Translations under genes and position numbers: made by a program
Notes under the pieces: model-generated
Told to the model about the DNA's origin: nothing
The model's input: only the letters and a program-made list of their open reading frames with translations
The model's database searches: none
Shown: piece by piece, positions 19,819 to 33,275 of the stretch
Layout of the letters: the number at the start of each line of letters is the position of its first letter
Numbering within the stretch: the stretch's first letter is position 1
Source of the DNA: Haematococcus lacustris
Taxonomy: Eukaryota; Chlorophyta; Chlorophyceae; Chlamydomonadales; Haematococcaceae
Direction: 5' to 3'
Length of the DNA: 64,000 bases
NCBI GenBank assembly: GCA_030144725.1
Contig: JASKMD010000006.1
Span: forward strand, 10,302,806 to 10,366,805

Positions 19819-22800
19819 TCACTGCACCCAGCCCTGCTCCTTCCACACGTAGGTCTGCATCACGCCCTTGCCCTTGGCCTCCACCCCTCCTGAGGCCCGC
19901 CAGCGCGGCTCAGCCCTGAGCACCCCTGCAGGGTAGGTGGCGCCTGGGCCCGCCTGCTCCCCTCCCGCCCCCACCAGCTCAGGCGGCAGCAGGTCGGCAG
20001 CCAGCACCGGGGCGTGGCCCAGGGCCTGCCAGGTGGCCTGGCTCACCTGCACGCACTGCGCCTGGCCAGTGGACTCCATGCGCGACGCCGTGTTGATGGT
20101 GTCGCTGCGCACGACACAACACAGCAGCCAGCACCAGGCTGCTAGCACTGCAACCACCACCATCACTACCGGCAGGAAGGGGAAAGGAAGCGTGGACAGC
20201 AAAGGAGGCAACAGCAGCTTAGCCACCCCCTGCCAGTCACATCAAGGGGCTCTATGCGGCTGCCCCTCCGGCTGCCCCTTGCGCCCGCCTCACCCAAACA
20301 GGCAGAAGCGCGGCATCTTGCGGCCCACCACGCCGCTCATGCAGGAGCCGGTGTGGATGCCGACCCGCAGCTGCACCGTGTCCTGAGGCTGGCCGCGCGG
20401 CATGACGATGGTGTTGGCGGTGCGCAGCATGTCGCGGGCAAAGGCCAGCGTCTTGGTGGCGTGCTGCGTGTCGCCCTCAGGGCTGTCGTTGATGCGCGCC
20501 ACGCCGTCTGGCCCGACTTGCAGCAGCCCGCCTGCCACCATCAGTGCGTCGCCGATGGTCTCGATCTGCACCGCATGGCGGATACGACGCATCGCTGGCA
20601 CCACCACACAATGCAATAGCCGCGACAGGGGCAACTGCGGGGTGGTGGGGTGCAGGCAACGTCTGGCACAGGGCGGCGCGGTTGACGAGTTCCGCTTTCA
20701 ATATCATCATCCTGGCAAATGGCGAGCCAAGCTGGCAAGCATCCTGCAAACAGCCTGACTGTGATTGATGCTGCCTCGGCTGCTGATCTCAAGCTGCAGC
20801 CTGCCTGTCCTTCTGCCTGGTGAGCACGCCCCTGCTCCCTCCACTGCCTGGCCTCACCTTGTACAGGCCATGCTGCTCCACCTGCAGCAGCAGCCAACGA
20901 GCAGCACACTCAGCAGCAGCAGCAGGGAATGCAGGAGGTCGTGCTATGTGTTGTGTAGGGCAGAAGGCCAGGTCAGGCCAGGTCAGGCCAGGTCAGGCCA
21001 GGTCAGGCCAGGTCAGGCCAGGTCAGGCCAGGTCAGGCCAGGCCAGGTCAGGCCAGGTCAGGCCAGGTCAGGCCAGGTCAGGTCAGGTCAGGCCAGGTCA
21101 GGCCAGGTCAGGCCAGGTCAGGCCAGGTCAGGCCAGGTCAGGCCAGGCCAGGTCAGGCCAGGCCAGGCCAGGCCAGGCCAGGTCAGGCCAGGCCAGGCCA
21201 GGCCAGGTCAGGCCAGGCCAGGCCAGGCCAGGCCAGGTCAGGTCAGGTCAGGTCAGGTCAGGTCAGGTCAGGTCAGGTCAGGTCAGGTCAGGTCAGGTCA
21301 GGTCAGGTCAGGTCAGGTCAGGTCAGGTCAGGTCAGGTCAGGTCAGGTCAGGTCAGGTCAGGTCAGGTCAGGTCAGGTCAGGTCAGGTCAGGTCAGGTCA
21401 GGTCAGGTCAGGTCAGGTCAGGTCAGGTCAGGTCAGGTCAGGTCAGGTCAGGTCAGGTCAGGTCAGGTCAGGTCAGGTCAGGTCAGGTCAGGTCAGGTCA
21501 GGTCAGGTCAGGTCAGGTCAGGTCAGGTCAGGTCAGGTCAGGTCAGGTCAGGTCAGGTCAGGTCAGGTCAGGTCAGGTCAGGTCAGGTCAGGTCAGGTCA
21601 GGTCAGGTCAGGTCAGGTCAGGTCAGGTCAGGTCAGGTCAGGTCAGGTCAGGTCAGGTCAGGTCAGGTCAGGTCAGGTCAGGTCAGGTCAGGTCAGGTCA
21701 GGTCAGGTCAGGTCAGGTCAGGTCAGGTCAGGTCAGGTCAGGTCAGGTCAGGTCAGGTCAGGTCAGGTCAGGTCAGGTCAGGTCAGGTCAGGTCAGGTCA
21801 GGTCAGGTCAGGTCAGGTCAGGTCAGGTCAGGTCAGGTCAGGTCAGGTCAGGTCAGGTCAGGTCAGGTCAGGTCAGGTCAGGTCAGGTCAGGTCAGGTCA
21901 GGTCAGGTCAGGTCAGGTCAGGTCAGGTCAGGTCAGGTCAGGTCAGGTCAGGTCAGGTCAGGTCAGGTCAGGTCAGGTCAGGTCAGGTCAGGTCAGGTCA
22001 GGTCAGGTCAGGTCAGGTCAGAGGGTGGAGGTGGTGGTGTTAGGCTGCAGCACTGTGCCCCCCGCTGAGCAGGTGTGGCAGGGCGCAGTCTGCTGCCGCC
22101 CCCACCCCCCTCGGCCTCAGTGCCTCACCAGCGCGTCAAAGGCCGTGAACATGCCATTGAGGAACATCATGACCTCCTCAGGTGGCAGCGTGTTGCACAT
22201 GGTGGTGAAGCCACGAATGTCGGCTGCAGCCAGCAGCCACAGCGCAGGGCAGATCAGGACCAGGCAGCCAGCGGGGGAAGCACTAGGTAGATGACAGTGG
22301 TGCAGCCCAGCCCAGCCCAGCCCAGCCCGGCCCAGGTTTGGTTAGCTTGTTTGGTCTGGTACCCAAGCAAATTCAGGGATCCTTAATGTTGCTCATAGCC
22401 ACTCAGGCCATACCATAGCGACAGGCCACAGCCCCCTCATGCCAACATAGACACTGAGGGTCCCGCTGCTGGCAGCAGGCATCACTGGCCACAGGCACAA
22501 CCATAGCCATCCAGGCCAACATAGCCATCCAGGTCAACATAGGCATTCAGGGTTGCACTGCTGGCAGCAAGCAGCAGTGCATCTTCCTCTATTCCCTGCC
22601 GACTCCCCACCGAAGAGCACAGTGACGGCTTTGTGGTGTCGTGCCATGGAGCTGTTGGAGGCGGCAGCAGCAGCGTCCAGGTCAGCCCTAGCTGAGGAGG
22701 GCTCTTTGGAGCTTCCCCAGGAGCCAGCCCCAGGCGCCGGTAAGACGCGCTGCAGTCCAAGGCCGGGGCGCAGCATGGCAGCATCCCCAGGACTGGGCCT

Positions 22801-25800
22801 GCCGCCAGGGCTGGTGGTGTAGAGGAAGGAGGCGGAGGAGGGGGTGGGGGCCGCATTTAGGGGCAGACGGCTGCAGAGCGGTTGGCTCTTGGGCTCAGCC
22901 GTCTGGTTGGGTATACCAGGAGGGCTGTTGGCCAACGGGGTGCTGCCCCTGCGCAGGGGCAGCACGCCTGCCCCTGCCCCGCCTCCCCCTGGCTGGCTGC
23001 TGGCCAGGCTGTCGGGGCTGAGCCGGGCGGTGCCAGGGCTGTGGGCGTGTGTTGTGCGGTGTTGGCCCTGGCTGGGGCTAGCGCTGGAGGAGTGCAGCTG
23101 GGCACTGGAGGTGTGGGAGGCAGGAGGCAAGAGAGAGGAGTGCGACGACTGCTGCAGGGCCAGCCCGCCACTGGTGGTGCAGTTGAGCTGGCAGGAGCTT
23201 GTGGCAGGTACAGCTAGGCTGGTTGCTATTGGGGTCATGGTCTGGGTGTGGCTTGCCGCAGCACCCGGTGTTGCTGTCAGGGAGCCGTCAGGCTGCTGAC
23301 AGTCAGAGGCATCCAGGGCGCCCTGCGGCGCTGCACCAGGCAGGCAGGTCTGGGTGGGCTCAGTGGCTGATGCCACAGGATCAACCGGGTCAGGGCGGAA
23401 TGCAGCAGTGGGTGGCCTGGCCTCGGGCTGCAGCTGCGCTGAGTCTGGTGGGTGGCCAGGTAGGGTGTTAAGAGCCCCGAGGGGCTGGGGCTGGCTGGCA
23501 GCCTGGGTCCACTCAGGGTTGGCGGCGGCTGCAGCCGGCATGGAGGCCTGTCCTGTATTGAGCGTGGTGGGGGGTGGGGGGGCACGCACTGAGGAGCTCC
23601 TCGTCATTGCCAAGCTGGTCATTGTCTGCAGGGCAAGGTCAGTGGCGGCAGCAGCAGCAGCAGCGGCAGCGGCATGGACAGCAGCTTGTTCAGCAGCTGC
23701 ACAGGCAGCAGCCACAGCAGTGCTCCGCCATGTGCACCACCCATCCAGAGGGTCCTCTGCTTGTCCCCCACTACCTCCATCCCCAGCATCAGGATCAGGT
23801 CATCACCAGCCAAGCCCTCGCCACATGGCAGCAGGGGACAGAGTCAGGGGCAGTGGGCTGGCGCACCACAGCTGCCATCCTGCCCGTCACCTGCCGGCCC
23901 CTCATCCTGCTGCCCAAAGCCTCCACACCGCCCCACTGACCTGTAGGACATGCAGCGGGAAGATCTCCTCCAGCAGCCGCCAGGAACCGTCAAGCACCTG
24001 AACAGCAGCAGCAGCAGCAGCTCTTGAGCCGCAGCATTACTACCTCTGCAGCATCAGCAGCGCCCCCTCCATGCTCAGTGGCAGTGAGTCTGACCTTCTT
24101 GACCTCCAGCTGCGCCTCAACGTACTGCGTGACGTCATGCTGCACCAGCACCAGCAGCTGCGCGCAGCCACCGCCACTGCCCGCCAAACCCAATGGGTGA
24201 GGGACCAGGTGCGCCTGCACCTCATGCCTGGCACACGGCAGCAAGAGGCAGAGGGAGGGGAAGGGGGTCCAGAGTTAGAGGCTGCAGGGAAGGGGGATGG
24301 CAAGAGGTGAAAAGGAGCGAGGCGGTAATGGCACAAGGCATAGGGGCAAGGGGCAACTGGAGGTAGACAGGGACAGGGACAGGGACACAGGCAGTGGCTG
24401 GGTGGCAGCGGCAACAGTGGTTGCTCAGCCACGATTACCATTCACAGCTGAGCTGAGTTGCATTGACACTGCAGCCGGGGACAGCAGGCGCTCTTGCCAC
24501 ATACCAGCAGTAAGGCTGTGCCAGTGTCTCTGCATCGGGCAGCAGGCCTTCACCCTTGCCCTGAGGGCTGCTGCCGTTGTTATCATCCTCCTCCTCCTCC
24601 TCCTCCTCCTCCCTCTCCTCCAGCACCCCATCAAACATCAGTTCTGAGCTGACAGACAACTCCTGCCCACAGAGCTCCATGCCCAGCCCCTCCTGGCCGT
24701 ACTGCAGCCGCACCCGCTGCGGGTCAGGCTGCATGCCCCTTGCCCCCTGCTGCACCGTACAGGCTGCCCTGCACAGTGTTGCTGACCTTGTGCCAGCATG
24801 GGTAGCTTGTGCCTCCATGCTCGCCCTGGCAGTCTGGGTCTTAGAGGCGTGCTGCGCCCTGATGCCACCCACAGAGGGCCCAGTGCTGAGGAAAGGTGGG
24901 GGCTCATAAGCGGGCTGCTGCGGCTGCAAGGATGGCCAGGCTGCTGCATCAGCCTCGCTCATGGGCAGCAAGGCATGATCACCACCACCACCACCACCGC
25001 CACCGCCGCCACCATCACCAGCAGCAAGGAAAACAGTAGCTGCTTGGTTGGCTGGAGGCACAGCTAGAGGCAGGGGTGCGGTGTCTGGCGTCATGCTGCC
25101 CAGCTGCTCTGCGCTGTGACGCTGCCCTGCCCCTGACTGGCTAGCCTGGCTGCTGCTAGATGGCTGCTGGGATGTGTCCAGGCCCAGGGGTGAGGGTGCG
25201 GAGGAGGATGGACGGGAGGTGGACAAGGCAGGGGCGGGTGCGGGCAGCGAGACAGACACCAGGTTGGCTGCTGTGTGGGAGCGGCGCATGGCGTCTGCCC
25301 GGCCACTGCTGCGCCCTTTGGAGGTGTGGTCTAAAGAGTCGCGCCCTGCGCCCTTGCCACAGGGGCTGGTGCCTGAGATGGGTGAGACGCTAGCCAGGCT
25401 GAGGCTGTGGGTGGGGCCAGGGGAGGGGTGCGTGGAGGGGGGGCTGCTGCCCGGCCAGGCTGGGCCCACGCTGGGCTGGCCACCGCCTGTCTTTCGTCCC
25501 AGCAGGTTCAAGGCGCGTTGCATGCCCTCCATGCCCTGCGGGGGGAAGGGGGGAGGAAGGGGTGGTGCAGGAGCAAGTAAAGGAGCAGGAGAAGGGGCAG
25601 GGGCATCAGAACGGCAGCTGCGCAGAGAGGGCCAGTACCACAGTGCGCCACAGCTTGGCTGCCGGCCATGTCTTGCCTCTGCCCTGCCGCCCCTGCTGCT
25701 TCTGCCGCCTCTGCCCCTGTCCCCCTGGCTGAGCCTCACCTTCTCCTGGTCTATGAGGGCGGCAGAGGGCTGCGGGGGTCCGGGCCGCTGCGCCAGCAGG

Positions 25801-25902
25801 CGGTTGGGCAGCAGGGAGCGGCGGCCTAGGGAGCCTGCCTGGCTCATCACCCGGCCTAAGGTTTGGGGGGAGCAAGGGGACTGGGCAGCCCCTGCAGCCC
25901 CT

Positions 25903-25934
<32 letters not shown>

Positions 25935-28900
25935 GGCGGCTCGGAAGGGGGGGCAGGCAGGCAATGCCGCACGCACATTCCCAGCTTGCATACAACTCCC
26001 GGCCATTGCCCTCGGGGAGTTGCATACACTGTCACAGCTATGACCGGCTGCACTTGTGGCGCCAGGTGAAGGATGCCCAGGGCAGCACATGGCAAATCCA
26101 ATGCAGGGCCAACCCAGCGCAGGGCCAACTCAACGCAGGACTAACCAAATGCGGGGCCAACACAACCCAGGGTAGCAGTCGACCACTGATCCTGGTCCAA
26201 GGTCTGGGTCATCACGCACCAAGGCAAGGCTGCTGCTCACCTACTCCCTGTCGCGCCCTGGGCTTGGCTCCGGGGCTGGTTGCCTCGTGCACATCGAATT
26301 GCGGGGAGGAGGCGATGAGTGAGAACTGCGCCAGCTTGGCGGATGGCTCGCTGTGCTGCCTGGCCACTCCGTCAGAGTAGCTGGCATGCATCACAGACTG
26401 CAAGCTGGGCAGGTGCGCCAGCCCTTGCGCCACACCGACAGCGTGGCTCGCTGACCTGGCTGCCTGCTGGGTGCTGCAGGAGGGGCCTACAGCACCACTG
26501 AGATCAGGAGGAGGGGCAGCAGAGGAGCGAGAGGAGCGTGGGTGGCGGGGGCGAACGTTAGGGGCCTGGCTGGTGCGGGGACCGGTGGTGCGACCACTAG
26601 CCAGGGCCGCCGCCAGCCAGGCCGCCTCAGCCTCAGCGTCCTCGTTCACAGCGGAGAGCAGTGGATCTCGCTTCAGCGGCTTGTGGGGGGGCGTGCGGGC
26701 GGTGGTGCAGGCGTGAGGGCTCCCTGGCTTCGAAGGGTGGGGGGTTGGCAGCAGGCAGGAGGGAGTGCGCACCAGGCCGGCCCACACCTAAGGCAGCAGC
26801 AGGCAGGAGCAGGCAGCAGCAGGCAGGGTCCTAACAATTGCAGGGTGTGGTTCTGGGAGGAAAGCTCAGGGTGATGCTTTGCAGCTGTAGCATGACTCTG
26901 CTGTTTGACCATGGGCCATGTGTTGTAAGCCTCTAGCAGGGGCCAGGGTCAGCGTGGTCAGGTTGCTTTGCAGCTGGGCAGTCACATACTGAGTAGCCAA
27001 AGCAGTCAGTGCTCTGCCGCTGCAAGACTCCCAGCCTGCCCCCACCCCCTGGCATGTGCTGATAGTGTGCCACCCAGCTCTGACCCCACCCCCCCAGCGC
27101 TCCCTCACCCCCTGCCTCACCTGCCCCTGCCCTGTGGCCACCATCAGCGCGTCCAGGGCCAGCGGGTCAGCAGCGAAGATGCGGCGCAGCAGGTGGTGCG
27201 GGGCATGCAGGGACTGCCCGGCTGCTGCCGCCTGGCCGGTCATGAAGCCCAGGTACTCCACAGACCTGCACCAGGGGCAGCAGCCAGGCGGCTGCAGCAG
27301 GGGCTGGGGCAGCTGGGGGCATTGGGTCAAGCAGCGAGGTTGACAGCCCAGCCAGCAGCGGCAGCAGCAGGCAGGCGAGGTGGGGTGCTCACCTTCCATT
27401 CTGGTACAGCACCTGGCCGTCCAGCGTCATGATGGTGATGATGGCGGTGGCGTGGGCCAGGGCCAGGTGGCTGAGCTGCAGCTGGAAGGTGAGCTGGCTG
27501 GACAGCTGAGACCCTGACACGAGCTGGGCGCCACCACTGCCGCCACCCACTGCCCCTGGGCCCTGCACTGGCCCAGCCCCTGCCCCTACAGCCTGCTGCC
27601 CAGCAGCTACCTGGCTGGCCTGCCCCAGCTGGAGCACGGTGGCAGCAGCAGGTGTTGGCAGTGGCAGGGAAGGGTCTGTGTGGGTCAACGGGGTAGGGGT
27701 GGCGGCAGGGGGTGCTGCTGGCGGCGTCATGCGCTGCAGCAGGATGACCAGCACCGGCTCAGCCTCCTGGCGCCCGGGGTCCAGGGCCACATAGCAGGCG
27801 CTGAACTCAAGCTGGACAAACATCTGATGAGGTAACAGCAGCGTGTGGCGTTTAGGACTGGCACTGTTGCCGCCGCGGCCACCACTGCCTTGGATGTGTG
27901 CAGGGCTGGAGGGAGGCCAGTCTGAGCCTGAGGGACTGCGGCTGGGGTGAGGGCGAGCAGTGAGAGCGGCAGCCCACGCGCTGCCCAGGCCAGACAGGGC
28001 TCGGCGCTTGGGCCCTGCCATGGGGCCAAAGGCTGCTCCAGCCAGAGGGATGGGCAGGTGATGGGAGAAGGCAGTGAAGTGACCCTTGAAAAGGCCGCTG
28101 CAGGCAGGCGGGGGCAGGAAGGCAGGGGCTGGCAGGCAGGCAGGGGGCCGGGACCAGTGGCAGCCAGAGGGGGGAAGATGGGTAGGAGGGGCAGTTGCCA
28201 GCCCCCATCCATGAAATAAGCTGTGGCACAAGGAGCGCCTCGTTCGCTCGGCGTCCCTCGCCCTAGCTACTCTGCTGCGAGTGCCCAGGCCCCCCCTCCT
28301 TTTCAGCCCTCACGCCTTGGCTGCCGCATGACCTTGGCCTGCCCCGCACCTGATTAGAGTCTCCAGCTGCAGCAGCAGGCTGGGGTCCTGCACCATCACG
28401 TCCTCCACCATCTGCCCCGCCTCCTCCGCGTTGCTCACCCCCAGCAGCCTCAGTGCTGCACTGCTGGCATGCAGCGGCTGCAAGGCGGCTGTCTCAGGCT
28501 CAGCACCGGCCAGTGCCAGCAGCGACGGCTGCAGCACCGTCCAGGAGCAGGCTCCCGCATCTCTGGCTGCCAGGTGGGCAGGGGTGAGCGGGGCGGTGCC
28601 AGAGCTTGGCTGCCGCACCAGCCGGACGCCAAAGGTGCTGCCCAGGGCGCTGAGGATGCTGAGGCTGCTGGAGCTGGTGGTGGCTGCGGGCCTCAGGGTC
28701 CAGGCCTGGCTGCCAGAAGAGGCCTGGCTAGCCTGGCTGGGGGTGGGCTGCCCGGTGCCCAGCACTGCGGCGGGCAGTGAGGGGGGCAGCAGTCCAGGCC
28801 GGCGGGGTGCGGGGGAGCCTGTGGGGGTGAGCGCCTGCCTGCGCCGCCTGGCGGGGGGCAGGGGCTCCGCTGTCAGGAGCATGGGCTGTACCTTGGCCAG

Positions 28901-31891
28901 GGCTGCAGACAGTGCTGACTTGTGGCTGCCTGACCCGGAGTGGCTGCGGTCAGGCTGCTGGCCCTGATGGGCCAGGCCAGCATGGGCCATGGCATCAAGA
29001 AGCGCTCCTGGGTCAGGGGGGTGCAGGCTGCGGGAGGAGGTGGGCAGGGGGCTGCTGGTGGCAGGGGAGGGGAGGTGGGGGGAAGACAGTTGAGCGCGGC
29101 CGGCAGGGTCACAGGTGGCGGGTGTCAGGTCGCTGGAGTGCAGCACCGGGCTCTGTTGTGGGGAACCCTCCCGCTTGCCGTCCTGGGGTGCAGCCTCAGC
29201 CCTGATTGAGGGGGGGTGGGGGGTGTCAGCATTAGGAATGGGTGGTGGTTGGGGGGGCGGCAGTGGCCACCCCTGCTGGGTGCGCTGCAGCTGGCTGGCC
29301 AGGGCCAGGGCGCTGCCCAGGGCGTCAGCCAGCAGTACTGAGCTGCTCTTACCTGCCTGAGAGGCACGCAAGGAGCTGAACATGCTGGGAACGTGTCCCG
29401 CTCTCTCCACCTGCCCCTCCTGCTGCCCCACCAGCTGCCCTTCCTGCTGCCCCTTAAGGCTAGGTTGGGGCAAAGAGCCAGGGCCAGAGCCGGAGCTGTG
29501 ATGGGGGACCTTGGTGGTGTTTGTGAGGTCAAACAGCTGGTGCGTGGTTCTCAAGGTTGCGGCGCTGTCGACGAAGAACAAGCTGGAGTCAGCATGTGGC
29601 TCTGCCAGGCTGCTGGCTGGACTGGCTGCGGTACAGCGCCTGTGGCCTGAGGAGTGATTAGGCAGACTTGAACCCAAGCCCTGGTGCTTCTGTGAGTGTG
29701 AGAAGGAGCCCGCTCGGTGTGTGGACCTGGCACCCATAGCAGAGTTGGAAGGCCTGTGGCGCGCCTTGCATGCAGCCTCAGGGGTCGAGCTGTTGGTAGC
29801 CAGGTGCTGTCGAGGGCCCTGGGCGGCGGAGGTCAGCTGGCTGTGGCTGGTCCGCGCAAGAGTAGATGGCTTGGCGGCTGAGCGGGTGAAGCTGCGTGAT
29901 GGGGCCTGCCTCAGGGGGGTGGCTGTGGTGTGGCTGCGGCGGCTCAAGCCTGGGCTCACCCCTGAGCCAGACAACACTCCGGACCCCTGGCCTGGCCCCA
30001 TGCCTAGCCCTTGCTCTTGGGCTGGGCCTGCCCCTGCATAGCCACCCCCCCCTTGGCTGCGCGTATGCTGGGAGGAGCTGGAAGAGGAAAAGAAGTGCGG
30101 CTGCACACCGACAGAAGAGGCCAGGCTGTGCTTGGAGCTGACAAGTGGCTGGCCAGCGGCAGCAGCAGCAGCAGCAGCAGCAGCTGACTGAGTGGAGGAC
30201 TGAGCAGCAGGCACGCCCACACTGGCAGCCAGCTTGAGGCCCTTGTCATGCAGTGGCCCCTGCTCGTCCAGACTGCGCCGTTTGTGAGTAACCCCCAACA
30301 TGCCGCCCTGCTGCCTACCCTGCCGGCTGCTGTGAGGGCCTGAGGGGCCCTCCAACAGGTGAGCAGCTGCCAGCACTGCTTGCTCAGAGCTTACACTAGT
30401 CCACAGCGCTTCAAGCTGACCCAGCTTGTGCCGGGCCGCAGCAGCCAGACCCGCTGGCCTGGCAGCAGTGAGCATGGCCCTGGGTGCAGCCCCCCACATG
30501 TCGCCAGGTGTAAGGTGCACCCCTGCAGCCGCAGCGATGCTGGCAGTGGCCTGCACAAGGGCTGTGCCGCTGCTGATCACGGCTGCGCCTTCTTCTGGGT
30601 CGCTTGCCCCGGGCTGCCCGGCTGCTGCAGCTGCCGCTGCTGCGGCAGCCATAGCCCACTGGTGCATCGCAGCGGCTTGCTGCGGTGCAGGCAGCAGTGT
30701 CTGGCTCTGCCACTGCTGGTAAGCCACGCTGGCTGCCAGGTTGTTGTTGGTGGAGGAGCGGCGTGTGGTGCCCTGGTGGCTGCCGGTGCTGAACAGGCTG
30801 GGCAGGTGCAGGGCCTCCTGGATGGCGGTGTGAGAGTGCTGCATGATGCTGCTGGTGGAGGTGGTAGTGGGGTAGGCGGAGGCTAGCGTGGTAGCCACAG
30901 AGCCTGCCCCAGGACCTGCCAGGCCAGCCTCCAGCACTGACACTGACATACGGCTGCTGTGTGACGGAACCCGGGAGGAGGGGTGGGAGGGGATCAGGGG
31001 GGCTGGCTGGGAGGCACGGCTACCAGTTGCCTGAGGAGGGACCCAGTGTGGCTGTGCGGCCAGGCCAGGGGTCCCCCTTGCTGCTGATGCTGCATGCGGC
31101 TGCGTGGCCCCAGGCTGGGGCTGCCGCTGGTGTTGCTGCTCCATGCCCTGCTCACTGTCCTGTACTGGGGGCTGCAGGCTAGGGGCAGCTGCATCACTGG
31201 CAGCCACCTGGGTGACCATGGCTGCTTGGCTGTGCTGCTCCAGGGCGGCTTGCAGGTCGGCCAGCAGCACCACTGGTACTTCTCCTGCAAGCATGCACAA
31301 GCTACATGTTATCCTTGCTGCATATCACCCCGTGCTACACTCATACTTGCACTCTAAATACTTACCGAAGAAGCCATGGGCGGGGCTGACACATTGCTTC
31401 AGCAATGCTTGCACGTCCATTGTGTGTCGCAATAGGGCACCCGCTGCGCTCCCTTTCAACACAGGAACAGCTCCAGCACATCTCTTGACAGCAAAGATCT
31501 GACTTGTCTTTGGCACACCAGTTACCCGTTCAAGAGGCTCGGGACCACAGTCAAGCAGCTGCCCTGCAGCTGCTGCAGGCCCCTCCCCCCCTGCTGCACA
31601 CCCTGCCACCCTTGCTGCCAGGGTTGGTTCATGACATTGGTCTGGATGAGGAGAGTCCGTTGTTGAAAGTGATGATGCTTCTATCGAACATGGTGCGGTC
31701 GGTGCGGTGGGTGATGGACTTGATGGTACTTCGAGCGCACAAGTGTCTACGGCTTTCTTGCTGCCTGCAAAGGACAAGCAACAGCGAGTACTCGCAAAGG
31801 CCTCCCGCTGAGCTATTGATTGAATAATATGCATCTCTTGACCTTTGACAGCGCGTTTCAGCCGCTTGTATGCCGCGCGGAAGCGCTTCAT
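19819..31891 (-). CDS. Guanylate cyclase with PAS domains, gene A
   Basis: Exons inferred from splice sites and phase, 5' to 3': 31891-31843 (MKRFRAAYKRLKRAVK), 31764-31366, 31284-28350 (large Ala/Ser/Gln-rich exon ending in the PAS-like ALRLLGVSNAEEAG..DPSLLLQL), an unresolved join, 27823-27393 (FVQLEFSACYVAL..; second PAS start LAHATAIITIMTLDGQVLYQ), 27265-27121, 26679-26241, 25900-25740, 25535-24505, 24227-24095 (HEVQAHL..VLVQHDVTQYVEA), 23997-23941 (LLEEIFPLHVLQ), 23625-22611, 22223-22129, 20881-20858, 20565-20294 and 20104-19819. The class III domain has both metal aspartates (LFADIRGFT, FGDTINTASRMES) and the N..R pair. The base-selecting residues are Glu in KIETIGDA and Cys in RFCLFG, the guanylate-specific pair, so it should convert GTP to cGMP. 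No transmembrane segment is obvious. The start is a choice between two nearby ATGs. Confidence 0.8.
20965..22021. repeat. Intronic AGGTC/AGGCC pentanucleotide satellite of gene A
   Basis: It lies in the intron between the exons ending ..TAFDAL and the 24-nt exon VEQHGLYK. The part nearest the small exon (about 20965-21236) mixes AGGTC and AGGCC units; 21236-22021 is pure AGGTC. On the sense (minus) strand the unit is CCTGA. The homologous intron of gene B has the same arrangement. Confidence 0.95.
26100..26163. repeat. 16-bp minisatellite, four copies, in an intron of gene A
   Basis: Four successive 16-bp units built around GCAGGGCCAAC, each with a few changes, lie between the 25900 acceptor and the 26241 donor. 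Confidence 0.65.
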
Positions 31892-33168
31892 TCCTCTGTT
31901 TAACATCAAAGTCCGGGCCTTTGACTTTCTACAGGTATGGTGATGCTTCTAATAAACTGTTTTCAATGTGGCTGTGGGAGCCTGGGCCCGCGATGATATG
32001 CTTGCGGGCGAAGGCCCCGGTCAAGAGAAAGTTGCATCGTCGGCCGCCAGGCCATCGTTCCATTAATCATCCTGCTCACATCGACAATCGGACATCCGTT
32101 GTCGATGTGGTGATTCTTGATACTCAAACGCAAACGCAAACCAAGTGCAAACCACACTCGGAAGAAGCTCCTAATGACGCCTGCAGAGTTGATGTGGAAG
32201 ACCTCCCCAACTTCTGGCGTTGTAAAATGTTGAAACACCATTCGTGTGCCATTTTTTACTTTTCGACTACACCCGTGCGGGGGATTTGACCAATTTGCAG
32301 CCTCCTGTGTCGCGGAGTTCTTGGCCTCCCTGCAGGCAATGAACGATCAAACCAACACCTTCACAGGGCTTCTGGCACGCATCCTTTTCTGCGGAGCTAA
32401 TGGCACAACATCGGCAAAGCAGTCGCTTACTGTCTCTCAACGCGCAAGCAAAACCTGCGAGCCTTACCATAGCTGCGCCGCTATAGTCAATGTTCCAGCT
32501 CACGTGACCACAGACAGCCCATCAATACACAGCGTGACGGAAACAGCTAATCGTCAGCTTGCACACTTGCAACCCCAGCTTGCACATGCAGACATACTGA
32601 CACTGCTCGCTAGATGCAAAACCCATGGTGCGAGCGGGACGTTGATTCTCCCAAACTGCCAGCCTTCACAATGCGCATTGTTGCTGCTGCAGGGCAAGTC
32701 AGCAGCTTGTCAGACCTGCAAACAGGGCTAGCAAGCTCTGGGGAAGCCCTGTTGGTTTTGCCCTTGTTTCAAGATAGTTTCGCCCACATGCCAGTTCATG
32801 CTGGTGCTTGCATTGACAGCTGTACACATAGCCTTGCCGCAAAGGCACAGCCTACTTTCCAGGAAGCATCAGGCAGCGACAACATGCCAGAGAAGCACAG
32901 ACGCTCTTCAAGCACCTGTTCAGAGAACTGGAAGATGCATGCTTCCTATGCTCCTGGTAAGCAGCAGGAGACCCTGCCTCTTCTTCAGTGTTGGTGTTAG
33001 TCTCCTGTAGGAAAAAGGGTTAGAAATATGGCTTTGTCAGCGCGGCCGGGGATATGGTCTACAGCTCCACGGTGCTGTATGACCCATGTCTCATTCCAAC
33101 AATACTCCTCTGACTTGTCACAGCACAATCAGTCATTCGTTTTGCTGCTTTTGTGCTATACAGGCACG
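31892..33168. other. Spacer between the divergent cyclase genes
   Basis: It separates the gene A start (31891) from the first plausible gene B exons. AT content is higher than in the flanks. A possible gene B 5' exon ends at a GTAAGC donor at 32957 (..SSGEALLVLPLFQDSF..), and another may be at 33168-33264 (GTPKWSPLTLPLQLL..), but neither is tied to the rest by clear homology. Promoters for both genes are expected here; no element can be pinpointed. Confidence 0.4.
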
Positions 33169-33275
33169 CCCAAATGGTCACCGCTGACGCTGCCACTGCA
33201 GCTGCTGGACCCACCCTTACAGCCCTCCATGCAGCCCGGCGCTCCTACTCCACCACCACAGCAGGTACCAGTATG

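Larger units (their letters stand above)
19120..31284. repeat. Left arm of an imperfect inverted duplication
   Basis: Three blocks are near-identical to the right arm in opposite orientation: about 19120-22400 (to 42120-45180), 23756-24270 (to 39805-40325) and 26890-27830 (to 35200-36150). They span both introns and exons. The large linker exons between the blocks do not align. The left limit abuts the 3' end of LINE copy 1. Confidence 0.85.

Noticed and set aside
20765..22294. Long open frames of GQVRS/GQARP repeats in the AGGTC satellite (and the mirror at 42455-43448)
   Set aside because: Same reason; the region splits conserved cyclase exons and is intronic.
24505..26090. One uninterrupted exon from 26090 to 24435 in gene A
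   Set aside because: Internal GTGAGG donor, CCGCAG acceptor and the GTATGT donor at 24504 keep phase and restore homology to gene B, so at least two introns are read through in that ORF.
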